DNA from: Verrucomicrobiota bacterium
GTDB lineage: Bacteria > Verrucomicrobiota > Verrucomicrobiia > Limisphaerales > UBA9464
Length of the DNA stretch: 39,606 nucleotides
Assembly (NCBI GenBank): GCA_947454005.1
Contig: CANGMH010000005.1
Coordinates: 1 to 39,606, forward strand
Direction: 5' to 3'
The notes under the pieces were generated by a model. That model did no database searches and was not told the DNA's origin. It worked only from the letters and a program-made list of their open reading frames with translations. The number at the start of each line of letters is the position of its first letter. The stretch's first letter is position 1. This document shows positions 21,088-30,490 of the stretch, piece by piece. Made by a program: the position numbers and the translations under genes.

Positions 21088-21936
21088 TCAGGCGCCGAAC
21101 GCTTTCTTGAGGTTCTTCAGGCCCTTGACCGCGATCTCGTCGCGGGTGGGCTCCATGCGGCGCCAGATGGCGGCGGCGCGGGCGATGACCTTCACGTCGG
21201 TCGTGAACGACTCGATGACCACGTCGCCCGTGTACTTGATGGACTTCAGCGCCTTCACGATCGGCTCCCACTGGAGCGAGTCGTTGCCCGGCGTGCCGCG
21301 GTCGGTGCCGCAGGCGTGGAAATGGGCGAGGTGCTTGCCGGCCTTCTTGATGGCGGCGGCCTGGTTCTTCTCCTCGATGTTCATGTGGAACGTGTCGAGG
21401 TGGAGCTTTAGCGCCGGCGAGCCGACGTCGGCGATGAGCTTGAGGCCTTGGTCGCAGGTGTTGAGGAAATCGGTCTCGAACCGGTTCAGCGGCTCGACGC
21501 AGATCTGGACGCCCTTCTTCTCGGCGTACTTGGCGAGCACCTTGAGGTTCTTGACCACCAGCGCCCATTCCTTGGGCTGCTGCTTGGGTTCCACGGCGTC
21601 CGCCTTGCCGACGACGCTGTACACCGGCCCGATCAACGACGGGCAACCGAGCACCACCGCTTGGTCGATGAGCGCCTTGCAGTAGACCATCGCGGTCTTC
21701 TGCTCCTCGGCCGTGCCGCGGAAATCGCGGCCGGGCCCCATGCACGCGCAGATGGACCCGCAGGCCAGGCCGGCCTTGTCGAGCTCGGCGCGGACGTGCG
21801 CGGCGTTGATGTGCGACGGGTCCTCGATGGGGATCTCGACCGTCTGGAAGCCCCATTTCTTGAACTGGGCGAAGAGTTTAGTGCTCTCGTCGGTGAACGG
21901 AGAGGCGAAGAGGAAGGAATTGATGCCGAATCTCAT
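21088..21936 (-). CDS. Sugar phosphate isomerase/epimerase (xylose isomerase-like TIM barrel)
   Basis: MRFGINSFLF, ELDKAGLACGSICACMGPGRDF, GVQICVEPLNRFETDFLNTCDQGLKLIADVGSPALKLHLDTFHMNIEE, HFHACGTDRGTPGNDSLQW are typical of tagatose/psicose-3-epimerase-like proteins. Confidence 0.92.
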   Translation of the reverse strand: MRFGINSFLFASPFTDESTKLFAQFKKWGFQTVEIPIEDPSHINAAHVRAELDKAGLACGSICACMGPGRDFRGTAEEQKTAMVYCKALIDQAVVLGCPSLIGPVYSVVGKADAVEPKQQPKEWALVVKNLKVLAKYAEKKGVQICVEPLNRFETDFLNTCDQGLKLIADVGSPALKLHLDTFHMNIEEKNQAAAIKKAGKHLAHFHACGTDRGTPGNDSLQWEPIVKALKSIKYTGDVVIESFTTDVKVIARAAAIWRRMEPTRDEIAVKGLKNLKKAFGA

Positions 21937-22015
21937 GGTCTGTGGTGCTGGAAGCTAGGGATCGGGGCGGCTGCGGGGAAGCGTTTTCCAGTGTCCGTCG
22001 GGCTCGTGGTCGGGG

Positions 22016-22834
22016 TCACTTGTATTTGCCCTCGGCGTACGACGCGGCCTGGAAGCGCTTGAGGTCGCGGTTGTTCTTGCCTGCCGCGGGATACGGGCCC
22101 TTCAGGTTGATGGTGCCCGGTTCGACCCAGCGCCACAGCTCGGAGTGCCCGTCGGAGAAGGAGACCACGCCGCCGTTGCCGTGACGGCTGGCCGGCGGGT
22201 TGCGCCACTGGCTGGATTGGTGCGAATCCACGGCGAAATAGCCGTCGTCGATGCTGCTGAGGTCCGACTTGGCGATGTCGGGATAGGCCTGTTCATCGAT
22301 GAAGAACAACGCCTGGCTCGGGCCGGGGTTGTTCACGTCGGAGAAACGCTTGTTCTCCGGGATCCCGGGATGCACCGAGGTCACCGCGAAATCGCTGTTG
22401 ATGCCCATCATGCCGCTCAGCGAGTAGCTGCGCACCCGGGTCGCCGTCAGCGTCTTGGAGCCGCTCTTCAGGTTGAACTGGTCGCTCGGGCACTGGTAGA
22501 TCTTCAGCGAGCCGTTGTACGGGTAGAGACGGCCGTTCTTGATGTCCAACTGGTTGGTCGCGCCCGGCAGGGAGGCGACGTTGCCGCCGATCCAGGCGTT
22601 GGTGTCGCCCAAGAGGTTCGGCGGGATGAAATCGCGGAAATCGGTCGCGTACAGGTGCGCCGCCAAGGTCAGCTGCTTCGTGTTGTTCAGGCACGAGATG
22701 CCCGAGGCCTTCTGCTTCGCTTTGCTCAACGCCGGCAAGAGCATGCCGGCAAGGATGGCGATGATGGCGATGACGACGAGCAGCTCGATGAGCGTGAAGC
22801 CGGCAGGGGTGCGACGATCAGGTCTGGCGTTCAT
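22016..22834 (-). CDS. Type II secretion-type pseudopilin with H-X9-DG motif
   Basis: [63 protein letters not shown] (H-X9-DG). Confidence 0.92.
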   Translation of the reverse strand: MNARPDRRTPAGFTLIELLVVIAIIAILAGMLLPALSKAKQKASGISCLNNTKQLTLAAHLYATDFRDFIPPNLLGDTNAWIGGNVASLPGATNQLDIKNGRLYPYNGSLKIYQCPSDQFNLKSGSKTLTATRVRSYSLSGMMGINSDFAVTSVHPGIPENKRFSDVNNPGPSQALFFIDEQAYPDIAKSDLSSIDDGYFAVDSHQSSQWRNPPASRHGNGGVVSFSDGHSELWRWVEPGTINLKGPYPAAGKNNRDLKRFQAASYAEGKYK

Positions 22835-22859
22835 GGTATGCGCGACGAAGCGTGTGGGA

Positions 22860-23037
22860 CCTCTTGGTTTTAGCCCTCGCGGCGGTCCAAGCCAGCCAAA
22901 ACTCGGCCCATCTCCGGTTTTCAGGCCAGCCAAGCTGCCGGAACCCGCGATGTCGGTCCCGGGAAAGAAGAAGCGGGCTTGGGGGTGACACACGGTTTAC
23001 ACCGCCCAAGCCCGCCTATCCCTCCACACGGAGGGAT
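22860..23037 (-). ncRNA. Candidate structured 5' leader upstream of the pseudopilin gene
   Basis: Minus strand: atccctcc-gtgt-ggagggat hairpin, gcgggcttgggcggtg...cacccccaagcccgc hairpin followed by ttcttctttccc, and gttttggc...gctaaaac helix nearer the start codon. Confidence 0.4.
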
Positions 23038-23376
23038 TTGAAATCTACTGGGGACGCGGCGGATTTAAGAGGCCGAGAACGGAAATTCAAGCCCTTTGAT
23101 CGGGCGCGTCCGGGCCGGCCGCCATGGGTCCCGGGAGGTACCTTCGGCCGACCTCCAAGCCTGCGCAATCAGGTCTTTTCCTCTGCTCGTTCCCCATGGT
23201 CTGGCGTCCGATCCCGGGCTTGGTTCCAGATGCCGCGGGCCGGCGGGAAGCGGACGCTCCAGCGATGGGTGGTCGGCCAGGGTCCCCGAGGGACCTGTCT
23301 GCAGCCGGTGGCCGACGGTCCCTGTCCCGCCTGTTTGTCTTTGGCGACCCCGCGGACGCCGTTTACCGTGCGCGGC

Positions 23377-24579
23377 GTGCGACCACAGAAATTTGATGGG
23401 ATCCCTGCCGTCCTCGCCGACCTCAAGCGGGGCAAGATGGTCATCGTGGTCGATGACGCGGACCGCGAGAACGAAGGCGACCTCCTGATGGCCGCCGAGA
23501 AGGCCACGCCGGCGACGGTCAACTTCATGGCCAAGCACGGCCGCGGCCTCATCTGCGTGCCCACGACCGGCGAACGGCTCCAGCAGCTCGGCATCGCCGA
23601 GATGGTGGCCCGCAACCGCGAGTCCTTCAAAACGGACTTCCAGGTCAGCGTCGACGCCGCCTCGGGCATCACCACCGGCATCAGCGCCGCCGACCGGGCG
23701 CGGACCATCCAGCTCATCGCCGATCCGCGGGCGACGGCCGGCGACCTCGTGCAGCCCGGCCACATCTTCCCGCTGCGCTCCAAGCCCGGCGGCGTGCTCC
23801 AGCGGAGCGGCCACACCGAGGCCGCGGTGGACCTCGTGACGCTCGCTGGTTGCCGGCCGGTCGGCGTGATCTGCGAGATCATGAACGACGACGGCACGAT
23901 GGCGCGGTTGCCGCAGTTGCGGAAGTTCGCCGCCAAGCACCGCCTGAAGATCTGCACAATCGAGGCCCTGATCGAGCATCGGCGCGCCTCCGAACGGCTC
24001 GTCGAGCGCATCGAGAAGATCACCATGCCGACCGACTACGGCGATTTCGACCTGCACCTCTACCGGTCGAACATCGACGGCGGCCACCACCTCGCGCTGG
24101 TGAAGGGCGACGTCTCGGGCCAGCCGGGCGTGATGGTGCGGGTCCACAGCGAGTGCCTCACCGGAGATGTCTTCGGGTCGCGGCGGTGCGATTGCGGTCC
24201 GCAGCTCCATGCGGCGATGCAGCGGATCCAGAAGGAAGGCCGCGGCGTGATCCTCTACATGCGCCAAGAAGGCCGCGGCATCGGCCTTGCCGCGAAGATC
24301 CAGGCCTACAAGCTCCAGGAGCGCGGCCTCGACACCGTCGACGCCAACCTGAAGCTCGGCTTCCCGATGGACCTCCGCGATTACGGCGTCGGCGCGCAGA
24401 TGCTCTGCGATCTCGGCCTCAGGACCATCCGCCTCCTGACCAACAACCCGAAGAAGGTCGTCGGCCTGCAAGGCTACGGGCTGGAGATCGTCGAGCAGCT
24501 GCCCATCCGGGTGAAGGCCAATCCCCACAACGCGGCCTACCTCGACACGAAGCGCAAGCGCATGGGGCACCTGCTCTGA
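23377..24579 (+). CDS. ribBA: Bifunctional 3,4-dihydroxy-2-butanone-4-phosphate synthase / GTP cyclohydrolase II
   Basis: VDDADRENEGDLLMAAE, TTGISAADRA, GHTEAAVDL (RibB); RVHSECLTGDVFGSRRCDCGPQL, YMRQEGRGIGL, NNPKKVVGLQGYGL (RibA). GTG start inferred; alternative GTG at 23368. Confidence 0.95.
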   Translation: MRPQKFDGIPAVLADLKRGKMVIVVDDADRENEGDLLMAAEKATPATVNFMAKHGRGLICVPTTGERLQQLGIAEMVARNRESFKTDFQVSVDAASGITTGISAADRARTIQLIADPRATAGDLVQPGHIFPLRSKPGGVLQRSGHTEAAVDLVTLAGCRPVGVICEIMNDDGTMARLPQLRKFAAKHRLKICTIEALIEHRRASERLVERIEKITMPTDYGDFDLHLYRSNIDGGHHLALVKGDVSGQPGVMVRVHSECLTGDVFGSRRCDCGPQLHAAMQRIQKEGRGVILYMRQEGRGIGLAAKIQAYKLQERGLDTVDANLKLGFPMDLRDYGVGAQMLCDLGLRTIRLLTNNPKKVVGLQGYGLEIVEQLPIRVKANPHNAAYLDTKRKRMGHLL

Positions 24580-24759
24580 AAGGGGCGGGCTGCTCGCGCA
24601 AAAAAGCGAGAAGGACGAGACCCGGGGCCGCATCCGGCTTCATCCAGTCGATGGCGCGGCTTCACGTGTCTTCTTTCCTGCCTTCCTGCTTTCCAGATTT
24701 GGCCCCCCCCTCCGCTCCCGAGATTTGACCGCGCGGCTTCCGCCTCCCAAGATCCGGCC

Positions 24760-26061
24760 ATGGATCCCCGATTGAGTTGGCTCCGCGTGGTCGCTTTGCT
24801 CGCGGTCGTGTCGAGCGCCATCGCCGCCGAAGTCATCCCCAGCAACGAGGACGAGAGCAAGGTCCCGCCCTACACGTTGCCCGATCCGCTGGTCTTCGCC
24901 GACGGCCGGCCGGTCCGGGATGCCGCCGCGTGGAGACAACGCCGCGCCGAGATCCTCGAGCTCTATCGCACCCACGTCTACGGCCGCACGCCCAAGGGCT
25001 TGCCCCGCCCGAAGGCCAAGGTGCTGTCGACCGAGGCCGGCGCCCTCGGCGGCGTGGCGGTGCGGAAGATCGTCCGCGTCCCGCTCACGTCCGACCCGAA
25101 GGGCCCGGCGATGGACGTTCTGATCTATCTACCGAAGGGCGCGACCGGCCCGGTCCCGGCGTTCGTCGGCTACAACTTCAACGGCAACCACGCCGTCACG
25201 CTCGATCCGGGCGTGCCGCTCGCCCGGGGCTGGGTCGAGAACCGCAAGGAGACCGGAATCACCGACCACGTCGCGAACGAAAGATCCCGCGGCAGCGAGG
25301 CGTCCGCCTGGCCCATCGAGCGGATCCTGGCCCGCGGCTACGCGGTGGCGACGATCTACTACGGGGACGTCGAGGCGGACTTCGACGGCGGCTGGAAGAC
25401 CGGCCTCCGGGGCGCGGTCGCCAAGGAGGGCGCCGCCCATGTCTTCGCCCCCGATGAATGGGGCGCCATCGGCGCGTGGGCCTGGGGCCTGGGCCGCGCG
25501 CTGGACCATCTGGAGACCGACCGGGCCATCGACGGCAAGCACGTCGCCGTCATCGGGCACTCGCGTCTCGGCAAGACGTCGCTCTGGGCCGGCGCCCAGG
25601 ACGAACGGTTCGCCATGGTGGTCGCCAACGAATCCGGCGAAGGCGGCGCGGCGCTCGCGCGGCGGTGGTTCGGCGAGACCGTGTGGCGCATCAACACCAG
25701 CTTCCCGCACTGGTTCTGCGGACGGTTCAAGGACTACAACCACGACGTCCCCGCCCTGCCGGTGGACCAGCACGAGCTGATCGCCCTCGGCGCGCCGCGC
25801 CCGGTGTACGTGGCCAGCGCCGAAGAAGACCGTTGGGCCGATCCGCGAGGAGAATTCCTCGCCACGCAGCATGCGGAGCCGGTCTATGCGTTGCTCGGCA
25901 AGCCCGGTCTCGGTGTGGCCGCGATGCCGCCGGTCAACACCCCGGTGGGCGGCACGCTCGGCTACCACATCCGCACCGGCAAGCACGCGCTCACGGCGTA
26001 CGATTGGGAGCAGTATCTCGATTTCGCCGACCGCCATCTGAAACCGGCGAAGGCGCGCTAG
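24760..26061 (+). CDS. CE15-like glucuronoyl methylesterase / acetylxylan esterase-type alpha/beta hydrolase
   Basis: GYNFNGNHAV, ASAWPIERILARGYAVATIYYGDVEAD, VAVIGHSRLGKTSLWAGAQDERFAMVVANESGEGG (nucleophile Ser), FPHWFCGRFKDYNHDVPALPVDQHELIALGAPRPVYVASAEEDRWADP. Confidence 0.87.
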   Translation: MDPRLSWLRVVALLAVVSSAIAAEVIPSNEDESKVPPYTLPDPLVFADGRPVRDAAAWRQRRAEILELYRTHVYGRTPKGLPRPKAKVLSTEAGALGGVAVRKIVRVPLTSDPKGPAMDVLIYLPKGATGPVPAFVGYNFNGNHAVTLDPGVPLARGWVENRKETGITDHVANERSRGSEASAWPIERILARGYAVATIYYGDVEADFDGGWKTGLRGAVAKEGAAHVFAPDEWGAIGAWAWGLGRALDHLETDRAIDGKHVAVIGHSRLGKTSLWAGAQDERFAMVVANESGEGGAALARRWFGETVWRINTSFPHWFCGRFKDYNHDVPALPVDQHELIALGAPRPVYVASAEEDRWADPRGEFLATQHAEPVYALLGKPGLGVAAMPPVNTPVGGTLGYHIRTGKHALTAYDWEQYLDFADRHLKPAKAR

Positions 26062-26193
26062 CGGCCTGCCGGAAGAGCCTTCCTTGATGCATGGCGTGCC
26101 CGGCGAAGGTCCTTTTCTGCTCGGCGGAGAGGTCGACATCGAGGTCCGTTCCGGCGAGGCTGCCCGCATCCCGGCGACCGTGCCGTCGTCATC

Positions 26194-26847
26194 ATGAACC
26201 CGCCTTCCACCATCCTGATCGCCGATGATCATCCGATCTACCGGAAAGGGCTCTGCGAAGTGGTCGAGAGCGATCCTTCGCTGCGGCTGGTAGGCCAGGC
26301 GGCCAACGGCGAGGAGGCCCTGCGATTGATCCGCGGACTTCGCCCGGCGGTGGCGATCCTCGACATCAACATGCCGCGCCTGAGCGGTCTGCAGGTGGCG
26401 CAGGAATTGTCGGGCGAGGCCGCTCCGCCACGGCTGGTGCTGCTCACCATGCACGAGGACGCGGCGTTGTTCGACCGGGCGATGGAGTTGGGCGTGCGCG
26501 CCTATGTCCTGAAGGAAAGCGCGGTCGAGGACCTGCTGACGGCGGTGCGCACGGTGGTCGAGGGCCGCAACTTCATCAGCCCGACCATGGCCACCCTGCT
26601 GCTGAAGCGCCGGGAAGAGGGCGCGGTGTTGCGTCGGGAAAAGCCGGGGCTGGACCTCCTCACGCCCACGGAACGGCGCGTCCTCCGGTTGATCTCCGAG
26701 GACCGCACGACCAAGGAGATCGCCGACCTGCTCGGTCTCAGCCCGCGCACGGTGGAGACGCATCGCCAGAACATGAGCCACAAGCTGCACCTCAGCGGCA
26801 GCCACAGCCTGCTGAAGTTCGCCTTCGACCATAAGGCGCACCTGTAG
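26194..26847 (+). CDS. NarL/FixJ-family response regulator (receiver + LuxR HTH)
   Basis: ILIADDHPIYRKGLCEVVE, AILDINMP receiver motifs; LTPTERRVLRLISEDRTTKEIADLLGLSPRTVETHRQNM HTH. Confidence 0.95.
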   Translation: MNPPSTILIADDHPIYRKGLCEVVESDPSLRLVGQAANGEEALRLIRGLRPAVAILDINMPRLSGLQVAQELSGEAAPPRLVLLTMHEDAALFDRAMELGVRAYVLKESAVEDLLTAVRTVVEGRNFISPTMATLLLKRREEGAVLRREKPGLDLLTPTERRVLRLISEDRTTKEIADLLGLSPRTVETHRQNMSHKLHLSGSHSLLKFAFDHKAHL

Positions 26848-26865
26848 CCCGAGCCTCGCCCTATC

Positions 26866-29800
26866 ATGTCGAACTGCGTCGGATGGATCCAAGGAGCGAT
26901 GCGGGCGGCGACCCGTGTCCTTCGGTGGGCGGTGTCGTCGGTGCTCCTCGGGCTGGCCGCCGGGCCGGCCTCGGTCGCCTCGACGGCGGTGGTCGGCGAC
27001 CTGCCGAAGGAGTATTCCATCGATGTCTTGCAGGTGGAGGACGGCTTGCCGGGCAACACCGTCACGTCCATCGCGCAGACGCCGGACGGCTATCTGTGGT
27101 TCGGCACCTTCCAAGGGTTGGTGCGTTTCGACGGCGTACGTTTCACGGTGTTCGATTCCACCACTCCGGGCTTGGAGAGCGAACGGGCCACCCGGTTGTT
27201 CGTGGACCGGGCGGGGAGCCTGTGGGTCACGATGGAACAAGGCCAGGTCGCGCGCTATGCGGATGGCCGGTTCACGCCCCTGACGAAAACCGATGGTTGG
27301 CCGGGCCTCGCGGTGAAGTGGATGGCGAACTCGGCCGAGAACACCGTGCTGATCACGGTCGGGGCCGATGATTTCGGTCCGCGGATACTCCTGGAGTATG
27401 CGGCGGGGCGTTTCCGCGAGGTGCTTTCCAAGCCCCCGGTCCCGCCCGAGATCGTACCGACACGGGGCTCGGTGGGCGACACGGTCGTGGAAGTGGACAC
27501 CACCGGCCGCCGCTGGGTGGTGCAGGATCGCCGGCTCGGTTTCCTTGAGCGCGGTCGCTGGCAGCCGTGGACACCGCCCGCGGGCGAGCCGGTCCCGACC
27601 ATCGCCCGCATCGCCGCCAGTCCGCGCGGCGGCATATGGGTGTGCGCCGAGGGTCGCATCCGCCGGCTCGTCGACGGGCGCTGGAGCACGGACACACCGA
27701 CGTTCGCTTGGCCGAAGGAGAACGTGGTGATGGAGCTGATGGAGGATTCTGCCGGCCAGCTCTGGGTGGGAAGCTGGAGCAAGGGGCTGATGCTGGGCAG
27801 GCCGGACGGCTCCACCGAATGGCTCACGACCGGACGCGGCTTCACGAGCAACACGGCCAACTGCGTCTTCGAGGACCGCGAGCACAACGTCTGGGTCGGC
27901 ACCACCGCCGGCGGCCTGCTGCGGCTCCGGCACCGCGATTTCTCCACCTACGACCAGCGACACGGCCTGCCGACCCAACCTGCGATGGCCATCGCCAACG
28001 GTGCGGATGAAGTTTGGCTGGGCGTCACCGCCGGCGGCCTGTGGCGGTTGGCCGGGGGACGATCCGCCCCGATCGAACTGCCGGGAGCCCCGGATCCCAC
28101 CGTGCGGTCCCTGTGCTTCGACCGCGGTGGAACGCTCTGGTCGGGCCTGCATGGCAACAGCCTTTTCCGGCATCGCGCGGGTGAGACCGCGCGCTATGAC
28201 CGGGAGCAAGGGCTGTCGCACGAGATCATCTATGCGCTGTTCGAGGATCGGGACGGCATGCTCTGGATCGGCGGCGACAAAGGCGTGAGCCGGTTCGACG
28301 GCCGCAAGTTCGAGACGCTGACGAAGCGCGACGGCTTGTCCTCGGATCTGGTCTCGGCGATCGCCCAGGACCGGGATGGTGCCGTTTGGTTGGGCACCTT
28401 TGGCAGCGGCCTCGACCGCTTCCACGCGGGCCGGTTCCAGACCTTCACGCGTCGCGAAGGGCTGGCGCACGACACGGTGCGGGCGCTGCTGGCCGATGAC
28501 GACGGCACGCTCTGGATCGGCACGGGTGGCGGCGGCCTGAGCCGGTTGCGCGATGGCCGTTTCACGACCTACTCCGCCCGGACCGGGCTGCCGGGCAACG
28601 AGATCTCCGCGGTGCTCGATGACGGTTTGGGCCAGCTTTGGCTCGCCTCCAACCGCGGTGTGTTCCGGGTGGCGCGGGCGGAATTGGAGGCATTCGCCGA
28701 CGGCCGCCGAAACCGGCTGGAAGGCGTCACCTATCTGCCGGCCGACGGGTTGGCCGCCATGGAATCCGCCGCGGGCAATCCGTCCGCCGTGCGCGACCGC
28801 GAGGGTCGCCTGTGGTTTGCTTCCGTGAAAGGGGTGAGCATGGTGGACCCGCGGAAGCTCCGCACCAACCTGGTCCCGCCCACGGCGGTCATCGAGGAGG
28901 TCTGGCTGGATGGCGTCTGCCTGCTCTCGAACGGCAGCCTCGATGGTGACGCGAGCCGGATCCAGGCGACGACCCCTTACCGCGTTCCCCCGGGAAAACA
29001 GCGGCTGGAGATCCGCTACACCGGGCTGAGCCACATCGCCCCGGAAAGGGTGCGCTTCCGGCACCGGCTCACGGGCTTGGACCAAGGCTGGGAGGAGGCG
29101 GGTTCCCGTCGCACGGCCACCTATCACCTGCTGGCTCCCGGCGACTACCATTTCGAGGTCATGGCGCGGAACCATGACGGCGTGTGGAGCCCCGTGGCGG
29201 CGGCCTGGGATTTCAGCGTGCTGCCGGAGTGGCGGCAGACGCTCTGGTTCCGCAGCGGAGCCGGCCTGTTCCTGCTCGCGGGCGGGCTGGCGGCCTACCG
29301 TATGCGGATCCGCACGCTCACCCGGGCCCGGGTGCAGCAGGAGGTCTTCTCGCGCCGCCTCATCGCCTCCCAGGAAAGCGAACGGCAGCGCATCGCGAGG
29401 GAACTGCACGACAGCTTGGGGCAGAATCTGCTGGTCATCAAATGCCGGGTGGCGCTGGCCCAACAGCAATCGGCCCAGCCGGAGAAGCTGGCCGAGCAGT
29501 TGGGCGAGGCGGCGGCCATGACTTCCAGCGCCATCCGCGAGGTCCGCGAGATCTCCCAGGGCCTCCGGCCGTTCCAGCTCGATGAGCTGGGCCTCGGCCA
29601 GGCGCTGGAGGCGGTGGTGAGGAAACTGGCGGCGGCGACCCCGATCCGGTTCGTCGCGGAGATCGCCGAGCTGCGCGGGGTGTTCCCGCCCGAGTTCGAG
29701 ATCAGCTTCTACCGCATCGTGCAGGAATGCCTGAACAACGTGGTGAAGCACTCGAAGGCCGGCGAATGCCGCGTCCTCGTGGCCGACAACGGGTCCCAGG

Positions 29801-29991
29801 TCCGCGCCGAGATCACCGACAACGGCCGAGGGCTGGCGGGTGGGGACCGTCGGCACGGACCTGCGGCGGCCGAAGGCTTCGGCCTGACCAGCATCCGGGA
29901 GCGTGTCCGCACGCTGGGCGGGACGGTGGAGTTCACCTCCCGGCCCGAGGGCGGCACCCGCGTCGTCGTGGTCGTGCCGCGGCGTCCGTGA
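26866..29991 (+). CDS. Two-component regulator propeller-domain sensor histidine kinase (HisKA_3 type)
   Basis: Repeated blades (GYLWFGTFQGLVRFDG, MLWIGGDKGVSRFDGRKF, TLWIGTGGGGLSRLRDGRF), Y_Y_Y-like segment, TM, SERQRIARELHDSLGQNLL (HisKA_3) and ITDNGRGLAGG...GFGLTSIRERVRTLGG (HATPase). Confidence 0.95.
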   Translation: MSNCVGWIQGAMRAATRVLRWAVSSVLLGLAAGPASVASTAVVGDLPKEYSIDVLQVEDGLPGNTVTSIAQTPDGYLWFGTFQGLVRFDGVRFTVFDSTTPGLESERATRLFVDRAGSLWVTMEQGQVARYADGRFTPLTKTDGWPGLAVKWMANSAENTVLITVGADDFGPRILLEYAAGRFREVLSKPPVPPEIVPTRGSVGDTVVEVDTTGRRWVVQDRRLGFLERGRWQPWTPPAGEPVPTIARIAASPRGGIWVCAEGRIRRLVDGRWSTDTPTFAWPKENVVMELMEDSAGQLWVGSWSKGLMLGRPDGSTEWLTTGRGFTSNTANCVFEDREHNVWVGTTAGGLLRLRHRDFSTYDQRHGLPTQPAMAIANGADEVWLGVTAGGLWRLAGGRSAPIELPGAPDPTVRSLCFDRGGTLWSGLHGNSLFRHRAGETARYDREQGLSHEIIYALFEDRDGMLWIGGDKGVSRFDGRKFETLTKRDGLSSDLVSAIAQDRDGAVWLGTFGSGLDRFHAGRFQTFTRREGLAHDTVRALLADDDGTLWIGTGGGGLSRLRDGRFTTYSARTGLPGNEISAVLDDGLGQLWLASNRGVFRVARAELEAFADGRRNRLEGVTYLPADGLAAMESAAGNPSAVRDREGRLWFASVKGVSMVDPRKLRTNLVPPTAVIEEVWLDGVCLLSNGSLDGDASRIQATTPYRVPPGKQRLEIRYTGLSHIAPERVRFRHRLTGLDQGWEEAGSRRTATYHLLAPGDYHFEVMARNHDGVWSPVAAAWDFSVLPEWRQTLWFRSGAGLFLLAGGLAAYRMRIRTLTRARVQQEVFSRRLIASQESERQRIARELHDSLGQNLLVIKCRVALAQQQSAQPEKLAEQLGEAAAMTSSAIREVREISQGLRPFQLDELGLGQALEAVVRKLAAATPIRFVAEIAELRGVFPPEFEISFYRIVQECLNNVVKHSKAGECRVLVADNGSQVRAEITDNGRGLAGGDRRHGPAAAEGFGLTSIRERVRTLGGTVEFTSRPEGGTRVVVVVPRRP

Positions 29992-30123
29992 CCACCACGG
30001 CCCCGTCCTCGGTGGTCGGTGGCGGTCGGCGGCTACGTGGGAACACCTAGTGGTTCCCGCGGACCCGGTTCTGCGTGTTGGCTCTGATGCCGTGCCGCGA
30101 CCGGCCCGGCCATCCTGGGCACG

Positions 30124-30489
30124 TTGAAACGAGCCCGCCTGAAATTCCTGATCGTGGATGACCACGCCTCGATGCGCCTGGCGCTGCGCGAGTTGCTGAC
30201 CATCCCGGGCGACAGCGTGCACGAAGCGACGGACGGCGCGGAGGCCGAGGCCGCCTACGAATGGCAGCTGCCCGACTGGGTCATCATGGACGTGCAGATG
30301 CGGCCGGTGGGCGGGCTGGCGGCGACCCGTCACATCACGGCCCGTCATCCGGAGGCCCGCATCGTCATCGTCTCGCAGTTCGATGACCCCGACCTCCGCG
30401 CGCGCGCGGCCGAGGCCGGCGCCCGGGCCTACTTCACCAAGGACGACCTTTCCTGCCTCCCGCGCATGGTCCGCCCGATCCCGGCCTGA
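30124..30489 (+). CDS. Receiver-only response regulator
   Basis: FLIVDDHASMRLALRELL, VIMDVQMRPVGGLAATRHI, IVSQFDDPDL, AYFTKDDL; ends after the receiver with no output domain. TTG start inferred. Confidence 0.85.
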   Translation: MKRARLKFLIVDDHASMRLALRELLTIPGDSVHEATDGAEAEAAYEWQLPDWVIMDVQMRPVGGLAATRHITARHPEARIVIVSQFDDPDLRARAAEAGARAYFTKDDLSCLPRMVRPIPA

Positions 30490-30490
30490 G

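Noticed and set aside
22852-23376. N-terminal 175-aa extension of the ribBA ORF
   Set aside because: Non-conserved, low-complexity extension through an intergenic region containing hairpins. RibB homology begins at VRPQKFDGIPAVLADL, so a GTG start near 23377 fits better.
30039-30058. Hairpin gggaacac-cta-gtggttccc after the histidine kinase gene
   Set aside because: Short stem with a bulge and no U-tract; too weak to call as a terminator.
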